DNA of 22,459 nt from JANJWP01 sp964540725 (GTDB lineage Bacteria > Patescibacteriota > Gracilibacteria > BD1-5 > UBA2023), in NCBI GenBank assembly GCA_964540725.1, contig CAZINU010000015.1:1-22459 (forward strand). Direction: 5' to 3'. Shown in pieces: positions 15,946-22,459 of the stretch. The notes under the pieces are model-generated. The model saw only the letters and a program-made list of their open reading frames with translations. It ran no database searches and had not been told where the DNA came from. Both the position numbers and the translations under genes were made by a program. Numbering within the stretch: the first letter of the stretch is position 1; the number at the start of each line of letters is the position of its first letter.

Positions 15946-17640
15946 CTAAGACCTGGATAAAAGTCGCACTATTCTGGCTTTTAAGTTCTCATAAACAGTC
16001 GTAAGATGCCTTTTTGCATTATCCGTCAGAAGAGCGGTATGGGCAACAGCATTTCTTACGGGGGTGTACGCAGTTTCATCGCGCATAAGATGTGCGTGAA
16101 GATTCTTATCGTGCCGAGTTCCATCTTCCGCATATTTGTCGGCAAGTGCCGTAAGATCTCACATATCAAGATATGATAAATCTGATGGATCTTTTCTTAT
16201 GTCAATGCTTAAATTAGCCCTCTCCTGTCATCAGGATTCCGTTTTTTTCCATTCCGAAGCGACACGAAGTGCTTCTTTCGAAAGAGGAATTCATTTTTCG
16301 GAAATGTACCTCCTCACCAAATTTTCGGAAATAAAACACTCAGCGTAAGATCCTATATTGAATTCGGCGTCGTCGCCCAGTTCTTTTATCCATTTGTCGA
16401 CCTTGCGTTTTTCCGGGGATTCCGAAGAGAGGGAGTAAGTTTTGGATACTTCGCTAAAAAGTCCTTTCGCTCGTCGATCGCGAATGCTAACGCTCGGATC
16501 CTCGTCATCTCACTCTTTTCAATTGGCGAGGCGCCATTTATCCCACTCACGAGCAATCGGTCACGTTATCATTGCCCTCAATTCGGCCAGCAAGGCGTTG
16601 AAAAGTGGATCGTCCGCCACTATGCCCTCGCGACTACTGGTGAATCGATCTTCGCCATCATTCAGGGAATCAAAGTGGATTTGGCCGTAGAGGTAACTCT
16701 CGACAACCTTTGAGGACGGAGCATGTTTTAGGATATCTTTTTCTCTCAGTCTTCAATTTACGAATAAATCAATCGAAATCTTCTCTTTGGCAGCAAAGAT
16801 GTTCAAATTACTAGGTTTTTGTACGGAAGCGATGAATCATCTGACGTTGGAAGACATGGAAACGGGCCTTCATCCCGGCGGCACTTCAGATCCTTCCGGA
16901 AATTTCAACGCCTTGAGTTTCGTGTCGATATATGGATCTGAGAAATCGTTTATCCTCCATAGGAATTCGGTATTTTCAGCAAGATTCTCTAGATCGTCAA
17001 TAGTTACCTCTTGCCCGTCTATGAATATCTTGAAATCCGGATCAATCAGCGAGAAACGAAAAAACATCGCAACCGTTTTTCTGAGTTGCTCCAAGCTATT
17101 CCTTATTCATTCCTTGACTCACTCGAAGAGTATGATTGTCCCCTTTTCGTGTCAGTTCGAAAAATAAGTGAGCATCTCTTCATCCCAACTGCCAAGCTTA
17201 TATTGAACAGTGGATAAATCGTCATCAATGGCATTATCCAATTCGGAATTGTCGATGACTCATCCAACGTAACTGGTACTCTTGGTTTTGGATATTACCG
17301 TAATCCTGTCGGCACAGGATAGGAGGGCGAGTTTTCAAATTCACTTCCGTCAAATGTACGGTCTTCCTCCCGGAGACACATTCCCTCATTCTTTCCGTTT
17401 GGAGTAGCCGATTTTTAGGAATTTCCCTTGAAAATCATCCTTCGACATCCCGATCCCGTCGTCTTTAATGACAAAACCACTCCCCTCCTTATCTATGAAA
17501 ATGTTTACGTTTTTCGCGTCAGCATCCCATGCATTGGAAATAGCTTCCCCGAGGACGGTAGTAAAGCTCCGATAGAGATTTCTACCGAGGTGATTCAATA
17601 CGCTCAGCGAAATGTCGAAATTGAAACCGTTGTCGATCAT
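15946..17640 (-). CDS. GHKL (MORC/MutL-like) ATPase with C-terminal HEPN-like motif
   Basis: The 564-residue protein begins with an HSP90/histidine-kinase-type ATPase fold: N-box GEAISNAWDA (E32, N36), G1 box DDGIGM (60-65) and G2 box GRKGIGK (97-103). The C-terminus ends in a helical region with RNAVAH (R529-x4-H534), the R-x4-6-H signature of HEPN ribonucleases. Eighteen TGA codons are read as Gly, including all three glycines of the G2 box, so the protein exists only under table 25. Prokaryotic MORC-like GHKL ATPases are known to cluster with C5 methyltransferases in restriction-type systems, and one lies directly upstream here. A role as an ATP-driven, RNA-cleaving defence effector is inference. 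Intermediate GC; no REase motif seen in it. Confidence 0.88.
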
Positions 17641-17653
17641 GGAAGAAAATTAA

Positions 17654-17684
17654 ACCCCCGCATCATATCGGATACGGGGGTCGT
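17654..17684 (-). terminator. Hairpin between the C5 methyltransferase and GHKL genes
   Basis: ACCCCCG and CGGGGGT arms flank a 14-nt loop in the 58-bp gap. On the minus strand it is followed by TTTAATTTTCTTCC directly before the next ATG. It may attenuate transcription into the GHKL gene. Confidence 0.5.
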
Positions 17685-17698
17685 TGCAAGTCGGGAGA

Positions 17699-18733
17699 CT
17701 ATTCGGAAAGGAAAGCCTTACCGATAATTTCACCGAGTTTCGGGGGAACGGCGTTTCATATGAGCCTTCCGACCGTGGAAAGGACTACTTCGCTGCCGTC
17801 CGGGACGAATTTGTAATCGACGGGGAACGATTGGAGGACGGCGGCTTCCCGGAGCGAGATGGGGCGGTCCTGTTCAGGGTGGCCGAACCGGCCGGTCCCG
17901 AAATTGAAGCACTGGGTCGTCATTGTCGGGGAAGGTTCGTCCCAAGACATCCGGCCGTACACGCTTTTGAAACTTGAGCCGCAGGTTTTCTTATGGCACT
18001 CCAATTTCAAATGGTCGGGCCAGGTTTCCCAAGTCCCGCCGGGAACGGAATGGCGGATCCGTTCGAGGTTAACGGGAGTGAGCGTCCTGACGCGGTGCAT
18101 GGGGTCTTCGGGATGGGTTTCGCCGGCCGAAATCGGCGGAAGCGAACCGATGGCGTTCCGTACGGTGGCGGAGGATTTTTCGGAGAGGTCAGGAAGCGGA
18201 AGTTTGGGATCGCCCAACCTGGACGCCACGAGCACGAGCCGTTTCCGGGTTTGGGGAATTCAATAATCCGGACAGTATACGACGTCGTCGCTGACGGAGT
18301 ACCCGAGGGAAACGAGCTTCTTCTTAAAAGCCTTGTAGGGTTCGTGTTTGGCCGCTCACGGCACGTTTTCCATGGTCACGAGCTCGGGTCGCAGTTCGTC
18401 AACCAGGCGGGCGAAATGAAAAAGGAGTCACCACTTCTTGGTTCATCGGACGTCCCTGCCGTGGGAATAGGTCGAGAACGGTTGGCAGGGGGCGCAGCCC
18501 GCGAGAAGCCTGACGGAACCTTCGGAATAGCGTTTCGAAAGTTCGGATCCGGAAATCTTGGCGACGTCGGCTTCGACGAATTCGGCTCAGCTGTTGGCTT
18601 CGAAGGGGTACCGGCAAGCGGGATCCATGTCGATGCCGGCCTTGACGGAAATGCCGGCCTTCAGGAGTCCACAAGTGAGTCATCCGGCTCAGCAGAAGAG
18701 GTCGATCGCCTCTATGTTCGGTTTTTTCGGCAT
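17699..18733 (-). CDS. C5-cytosine DNA methyltransferase
   Basis: Transfers a methyl group from SAM to C5 of cytosine in a specific site. The 344-residue protein shows motif I DLFCGAGG (11-18), motif IV GCAPCQPFS (nucleophile C83), motif VI MENVP (ENV 122-124), motif VIII GIPQTRKR (158-165), motif IX RPISLREAAVLQSFP and motif X GNAVPP (G326), in the normal order, with a target-recognition region before motif IX. Eight TGA codons are read as Gly, four of them in motifs I (two), VIII and X, where family members have Gly. This is the clearest proof of the code in the window. The recognition site cannot be told. ATG 18733 is the only start that includes motif I. A GHKL ATPase follows after 58 bp. 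Confidence 0.95.
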
Positions 18734-18739
18734 GGCGGG

Positions 18740-18767
18740 AATATACGTGAAAAGGTAAAAGAAACAA
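18740..18767 (-). promoter_or_regulatory. Promoter of the C5 methyltransferase gene, apparently leaderless
   Basis: Minus-strand TTGTTT (18767-18762) and TATATT (18745-18740) have a 16-bp spacer, with only CCCGCC between the -10 box and ATG 18733. Confidence 0.55.
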
Positions 18768-18768
18768 G

Positions 18769-18784
18769 CCCCGGGCGCCCGGGG
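18769..18784 (-). terminator. GC-rich palindrome ahead of the C5 methyltransferase gene
   Basis: CCCCGGGCGCCCGGGG is a perfect palindrome followed on the minus strand by TTGTTTCTTTTACCTTTT. It would stop read-through from the restriction endonuclease gene. Its T tract doubles as the next promoter's -35 region. Confidence 0.6.
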
Positions 18785-18982
18785 GAAAGGGGTTGCGCGG
18801 AATCGGAAAAAGTGATTGAATGCCGGGGTTGGATCGTGAAAAAACCAACGTTCGCGGAAATTTTCTCCAGCTCGACTGTAGGCAAGGCCGGCAACCAAGA
18901 TTCGGAAACGGGCCCCGAGATTTTGCCGGATAGCGATAGCCAGGCGGGAAAAAGGCCCAAATACCAATAACCTCCCGCGAAC

Positions 18983-19099
18983 ATGATGGAACAAGCGATC
19001 CAAGCCGTTTCCCGCATCCTCCCGTTCGCCTTCGAACTGAAGGTGGACGTACGGAGGAGAATCGGAATCCTGCGGATTACCGTAGGAAGGCCGACATAG
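18983..19099 (+). CDS. Possible 38-residue protein on the plus strand
   Basis: Reads MMEQAIQAVSRILPFAFELK followed by a basic beta-like end (VDVRRRIGILRITVGRPT). It is the only plus-strand candidate in a long run of minus-strand genes. A plus-strand terminator with a clear T tail begins 17 nt after its TAG stop, which supports a transcript here. A small RNA is an equally good explanation. I recognise no family. Confidence 0.3.
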   Translation: MMEQAIQAVSRILPFAFELKVDVRRRIGILRITVGRPT

Positions 19100-19115
19100 G
19101 AACGGAGCCTGACGG

Positions 19116-19144
19116 AACCCGGCGGACGCGCCGGGTTTTATTTT
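19116..19144 (+). terminator. Plus-strand terminator
   Basis: AACCCGGCG and CGCCGGGTT arms with loop GACG, followed by TTTTATTTT on the plus strand. The minus strand has no T tail after the hairpin, so it acts mainly on a plus-strand transcript. Confidence 0.7.
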
Positions 19145-19167
19145 CGCCGAAAAGAAGCGGGGGCCCT

Positions 19168-20415
19168 CTATGGCAAATCGAAAACGTTCCTATACCAGCG
19201 GATCCAGCTCGATACGGTCCGCTTCCGCCTGTTGAGAGTAACGCTGCCCATGCCGTTCCAATTGGAATACAAGTCGGAAGAACCCATTGACTCCACTCAG
19301 CCGTGGAGGGCGGAATGGAAGACTTTTTCGGAAAACAGGGCCTTCCCGATTTCGAAAGCGATCTCCTTATTGGATTGCGGCGCGAGTTCGAATCACTTCC
19401 GAGTCAGGCCGACCGTTCACCGATCGATGGCGACCAGCTTGAACAGCTTCAGACAGTTCGAATAGTAACCGATTTGCCGTTCGGTTCCGAGATCGTTTTC
19501 TTCCATCAAACCGAAAAGTTCAGACCTGCTAGTCGTTCATCATGCCGCGTTGATTTTTTTGAGCATGATGAGGATTTTGTCGAAATCGTCCGCCTGCGGG
19601 AAGGGCGCGGAAAAGTCGAGATCGGGCGAACGGCTCAGCGGTATCCCCATGACGTCGTAATCTTTCGGATCGTTGAATTTGAAGGCGAGTTCCGACTCCG
19701 GGTCAAACGAATAGATTCCGGATTTGGCGACGAAGGGGATGAACCGGAATATCGATTCTTCGTATACGAAAGCGAACGACCGGACGTTCCGACGGTTTCA
19801 AACGATGCTTTTCCAGGCCATTTCCGGATACAGCAGCTGCCGGATGCTCAGCGAACGGACGCCGCCGAGCTTCGCTTCCACCAAATTGACCGATCCCGCT
19901 CATTCGTATCCGCCGTCGACCTCGATTTGGACCCCGTTGACCGGGTAATCGACGCCGCCAAGTTCGAAGTCGAACCTGGAACCCTTCCGGAGCCTTCACC
20001 GGATGGTGAGCTCGGTTTCCTCGCCGAACACGGCGTCCAGTATTCACGATACCTTGGCCACGTCCAGGGCCATGCTTTCGGACGAGATGTCGAAAGGATC
20101 TATCGTGACGAATTTTTCGGATGCCGAAAACCTCCGGACGGGGGCGTTTCCCCGTTCCGGAACGTCGAGGAAGGGATCGTTTTTCGCTATGCGGTAGAGG
20201 CCATTCCCGATCGCCAATATCGACAGTCACTCCTTTTTCATAACTTCGGGGAGCGAATCCCGGAAATCGACCTTCGTAAGGAGGCGGGGTTCCCTTCCGG
20301 AGATGCCTTTTATCTCCTCGGCGGTAATGTCGAAGAAACCGGCTTCGCGGACCGATCGGATAATCGGCCTTTCCCGGAATATCAGTTCCCATGCTCGGGC
20401 GTTCAGGTTCGCCAT
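19168..20415 (-). CDS. Type II restriction endonuclease, PD-(D/E)XK type
   Basis: Likely cuts unmethylated DNA at the site protected by the adenine methyltransferase encoded just upstream. The 415-residue protein has an N-terminal winged-helix-like segment (about 25-75), then a PD-(D/E)XK core: QIEVDGGYEG (163-172) and LVEAK (178-182), with E180 and K182 as candidate metal and catalytic residues, followed by IRQLLYPEMAW, the pattern of restriction enzymes that carry ...EAK...RQLYYP. The C-terminal part looks helical with a possible second winged helix (about 300-350). Ten TGA codons are read as Gly. ATG 20415 lies 12 nt after the methyltransferase stop, so the pair forms one operon. The cutting site is unknown. 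Confidence 0.85.
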
Positions 20416-20427
20416 CGGCGCGTTGTT

Positions 20428-21384
20428 TTAATAATTCAGTACCACGAGTTCGGCGACTCCGGACCGGTTCTTGGCATTGCTGTTCACGTTCCGCCTAGCA
20501 TGCACCAATTCGAACCGGAATCAAGCGTAAAGCTCCCTTACGAAAGGGGTGTCGTGGTTTGAGAGCATCAGCTTGCAGCCGCGCCCGTCCAATGTCCGGA
20601 AGACTTCGGCAAGCCGTTTCTGCATATCCTTCCCGAAGCCCGAAACGTCGTAGTTCGTGAAATTCGCGGTATCGCTCAGGGTGTCGTACGGCGGATCGAA
20701 ATAGACGAAATCGTTCTTCTCGGCATCCTTCAGAACCCGTTCGAAGGAACCGCAGCTTATTTCGGCGTCGGTTTTCCTGAGGAGTTCCGAAACGTTGCGG
20801 ATGTTGTCCTCCTGTACGAAATCGGGATCCTCGTACTTTCCGATCGGGACGTTGAATTCTCATCTGGAATTCACGCGGTGCAACCCGTTGAAGCAGGTTT
20901 TGTTCAGGTATAGGAAACGTCCGGCGCGTTCGACGGGGGAACGTTTTCCGGTCCATCAAAGTTCCCTGTCCCAACTCCGGATGCCGTAATAGCATTCTTC
21001 GGAGTATTCGAGGGTTTTCAGGAATCCGATAAGCTCCTCGGGGCGTTCCTTGACGATCCCGTACGCGTTGATGAGTTCGGAGTTGACGTCGGACAGGAAG
21101 GCCTTCTTCTTCTGGATGCTGAAAAACACGGCGCCTCATCCGAGGAACGGTTCGAAGTAGTTGTTGTACGATTTGGGGAGGAGCCTGTCGAATTGCGAAA
21201 CGAGCTGCCGTTTGCCGCCGACCCATTTGACGAAAGGCCGGGCTTTGATGAGCCGTTCGTTTTCCCGGAGCGCGGCTTCTCAGGAGACGGGGTCGGTAAA
21301 GCCGGTTATCTCCTTCCAGGAGTGGACCATTTGCAGGTTTATTTGGAACTTCTGCGCGAGTTCCTTGATGGCGGTATCGGTCAT
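20428..21384 (-). CDS. Dam-like (D12 class) N6-adenine DNA methyltransferase
   Basis: Methylates adenine N6 and should protect host DNA from the endonuclease that follows 12 nt downstream. The 318-residue protein has an extra N-terminal helical segment (1-47), then KWVGGKRQL (53-61), SAM-binding motif I FEPFLGGGAVFF (77-88), NKTCFNGLHRVNSRGEFNVP (161-180, the usual Dam-family block) and catalytic DPPY (230-233). Five TGA codons are read as Gly; G83 in motif I and G175 in RGEFNVP are conserved family glycines. A promoter (TTGAAA-16 bp-TATATT) lies 20-50 nt upstream of ATG 21384. The first 47 residues might be a DNA-binding helix-turn-helix. Target sequence unknown. Confidence 0.93.
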
Positions 21385-21403
21385 GTCGGCTTGGGATGGG
21401 GGA

Positions 21404-21431
21404 AATATACTTTTATGGGGCGGCATTTCAA
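21404..21431 (-). promoter_or_regulatory. Promoter of the type II restriction-modification operon
   Basis: Minus-strand TTGAAA (21431-21426) and TATATT (21409-21404) have a 16-bp spacer, 19 nt before ATG 21384. The short leader is C-rich (TCCCCCATCCC). Confidence 0.6.
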
Positions 21432-21585
21432 ATGAAATCGTCCGTTTCGGAACCTTTCTTTTTTATTAGCGCCGTCATTATATGTACTTTCGTATGTACT
21501 TTATATCCGTTCCGTATGTAAAAAGCAAAATATTCGAATACGGAACGGATTGACGATCGGAAATCGGGCGGTACGAACGTAACGG

Positions 21586-21684
21586 TTAGGCCGGGAAATT
21601 CAACGCCCAAAGCACCGTCGTGCCGAGGGATTGGAAAAGGAGCGCCCACCATGCGGCGAGCAGGATTTTTTCGTGGAGGGGCAT
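21586..21684 (-). CDS. Tiny membrane peptide, 32 residues
   Basis: Reads MPLHEKILLAAWWALLFQSL and ends GTTVLWALNFPA; nearly all of it is one hydrophobic helix. ATG 21684 follows the leader AAATACCCCC and lies 8 nt after the stop of the previous small gene, so it is probably the last gene of a small-gene operon. Function unknown; such peptides occur among phage minor coat and holin-like proteins. Confidence 0.5.
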   Translation of the reverse strand: MPLHEKILLAAWWALLFQSLGTTVLWALNFPA

Positions 21685-21692
21685 GGGGGTAT

Positions 21693-21902
21693 TTATTTGA
21701 CGTACTCCTTCATCTTCTGAAGGTCGGAGTACATGGCCTTCTGCGTGGCCGAATAGGCTTTGACCTGTTCGGCGAGGGGAGGGCGCGGGGCGTTCGCTTT
21801 CGCGAAGGCGGCGCCTGCGACGGCGAAAGTCGCGAGCTGGAGGACGAGGACCGCGTACAGGAGGTTCTTCGTCGAGAGGAGGGGCTTATCCGGTCTTTCC
21901 AT
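21693..21902 (-). CDS. Small single-pass membrane protein
   Basis: The 69-residue product starts MERPDKPLLSTKNLLYAVLV, with a membrane helix (about 13-33, LLYAVLVLQLATFAVAGAAFA) and a charged helical tail (AEQVKAYSATQKAMYSDLQK). The frame is open up to 22022, but ATG 21902 overlaps the end of the preceding 46-residue gene by 17 nt and avoids its full overlap, so coupling is likely. I recognise no family. Confidence 0.6.
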   Translation of the reverse strand: MERPDKPLLSTKNLLYAVLVLQLATFAVAGAAFAKANAPRPPLAEQVKAYSATQKAMYSDLQKMKEYVK

Positions 21903-22026
21903 AGCCGAGGAGGTTACGGACGGATTCGATTCGGGCGTAGCACTTTCGGTCGAGTTCGGAAAGTTCGGTAGATACGATCCGGTCCCGGATTTCCTCCGGG
22001 GTGCGCGGTATGCTGTTTCCATACAT
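21886..22026 (-). CDS. Small soluble hypothetical protein, 46 residues
   Basis: Reads MYGNSIPRTPEEIRDRIVST and continues ELSELDRKCYARIESVRNLLGYGKTG, a charged helical protein. It lies between the 113-residue gene and the small membrane protein gene, 11 nt after the former's stop and overlapping the latter. The leader TAACCCTCCCGGCC resembles others in the window. Function unknown. Confidence 0.5.
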   Translation of the reverse strand: MYGNSIPRTPEEIRDRIVSTELSELDRKCYARIESVRNLLGYGKTG

Positions 22027-22037
22027 GGCCGGGAGGG

Positions 22038-22379
22038 TTAATCGGAATAGGACTGGCGGGGCACCGAGGCTTTCGGATACCGTTTGAACAGCGGGAACGG
22101 GCGCCGAGAACCCTTCTTGCGCTTCTTCTCTTTCGGGGCGAAACGCCCGACCTGTTCGACCGTGAGGCCGGCGAATTCACGGAGGATGAAGACTACCGCC
22201 CGGTGGTGGAGGATGCGCGGCGGAAGTTCCGCGGCGACGAGTTCGGCGTACTTGCGTTCGAAAATGATTTTTTCTTCCGGGGTGAGGGCGAGGAAGAGGA
22301 GGTCGAGATCTTCTTTGGTGTAACCGTCGAAGGCGTATTCGGCCTGTTTTTCGACGGCTTTTCTGACTGCGGGGTGCAT
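22038..22379 (-). CDS. Hypothetical basic-tailed helical protein
   Basis: The 113-residue product starts MHPAVRKAVEKQAEYAFDGY. The first 85 residues are mainly helical and charged (LTPEEKIIFERKYAELVAAELP); the tail is strongly basic (PKEKKRKKGSRRPF), which could bind nucleic acid. No known family is recognised. The frame continues upstream, including a GTG at 22409, to near the window edge. I prefer ATG 22379 because of the C-rich leader CCCCATCCCCCCT. It heads a run of small minus-strand genes (22379-21586). Confidence 0.6.
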   Translation of the reverse strand: MHPAVRKAVEKQAEYAFDGYTKEDLDLLFLALTPEEKIIFERKYAELVAAELPPRILHHRAVVFILREFAGLTVEQVGRFAPKEKKRKKGSRRPFPLFKRYPKASVPRQSYSD

Positions 22380-22459
22380 AGGGGGGATGGGGTTGGTTTT
22401 AGTTTTCACGGATACTTTTTCTTCAGATCGTCGAGAAGCGCCCGTATCCGGTAATGGGC

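Larger units (their letters stand above)
18734..19167. other. Gap between two restriction-modification units
   Basis: Holds the methyltransferase promoter, two terminators facing opposite ways (18769-18784 and 19116-19144) and one short plus-strand ORF listed separately. A minus-strand frame (19017-18712) begins with a possible membrane segment but turns into Pro/Arg-rich sequence and overlaps the methyltransferase start, so I do not call it. Confidence 0.5.

Noticed and set aside
17993..18970. 325-codon plus-strand frame opposite the C5 methyltransferase
   Set aside because: The minus strand carries all ordered methyltransferase motifs; the plus frame has none.
18712..19017. 101-codon minus-strand frame with a possible membrane segment
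   Set aside because: Its second half is Pro/Arg-rich low-quality sequence, it crosses a terminator palindrome and overlaps the methyltransferase start.
19303..20562. 419-codon plus-strand frame opposite the restriction endonuclease
   Set aside because: Acidic and Arg-rich shadow; the minus-strand frame has the PD-(D/E)XK core and forms an operon with its methyltransferase.
8095..21384. Reading the many short minus-strand frames as decayed pseudogenes
   Set aside because: All breaks are TGA, never TAA or TAG, and no frameshift is needed; glycine at those sites restores invariant motifs.
5416..21440. A common extended -35 motif TTGCATTT(T)GAA in host and phage promoters
   Set aside because: It recurs at 5452, 8013 and 15695, but distance to the -10 box differs and the similar sequence at 21437 does not fit at all.
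22396..22459. C-terminal end of a further minus-strand gene at the right edge (ending LLDDLKKKYP or GRKSIREN)
   Set aside because: Two frames look possible, the first would run through a TGA into the next gene under table 25, and too little sequence is present to choose.
1..22459. CRISPR arrays, rRNA genes and insertion sequences
   Set aside because: No regularly spaced short direct repeats with unique spacers, no rRNA-like sequence and no transposase or paired terminal repeats were seen.

Overview
The window appears to come from a Candidate Phyla Radiation bacterium that reads UGA as glycine (translation table 25), as known for Gracilibacteria and Absconditabacteria. About 55 in-frame TGA codons interrupt otherwise complete genes. 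Many fall on glycines that are invariant in their families: FCGAGG, IPQ and GNAVPP motifs of a C5 methyltransferase, DGQQR of a DUF262 protein, LGHS of a tyrosine recombinase, the G2 box of a GHKL ATPase and PFLGGG of a Dam-like methyltransferase. Read with the standard code, most genes right of 7 kb would look like broken fragments. GC is high in most of the window, which is unusual for these phyla, so the lineage is an inference from the code alone.

Layout. Positions 1-6.55 kb look like host chromosome: a large Ig-repeat/SH3b surface protein (5' end outside the window), a class III adenylate cyclase, a small ORF and a secreted Ser/Thr-rich protein. At 6.65-6.97 kb lies a gene-free stretch with a tRNA-Phe 3' half on the minus strand (6924-6968) and two shorter copies of its end. 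This reads as one attachment-site end of an integrated element. Its tyrosine recombinase (7885-6983) lies next to it.

From 9.9 to 15.5 kb, all on the minus strand, is the structural operon of a filamentous phage (inovirus) in nearly the M13 gene order: a small first gene (possible ssDNA-binding protein), a pVIII-like major coat protein with a hairpin behind it, a tiny membrane protein, a signal-peptide/TM protein, a 921-aa pIII-like adhesion protein, a pVI-like membrane protein and a Zot/pI ATPase, closed by a terminator. No secretin (pIV) and no replication initiator are present. A DUF262-DUF1524 defence-type gene of low GC sits between the ATPase and the recombinase. A 56-aa possible ribbon-helix-helix regulator lies just upstream of the structural promoter, which carries a long palindrome; a related palindrome lies at the recombinase promoter.

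From 15.9 to 21.4 kb is a defence block, all minus strand: a GHKL ATPase with a C-terminal HEPN-like R-x4-H motif, a C5 cytosine methyltransferase, a type II restriction endonuclease and its Dam-like adenine methyltransferase. The last kilobase has four small minus-strand genes of unknown role. The second attachment site is not in the window, so the element either extends past 22.46 kb or the defence block is a separate insertion.

Many start codons follow C-rich leaders instead of Shine-Dalgarno sequences, and two promoters place the -10 box only 6 nt before the ATG.
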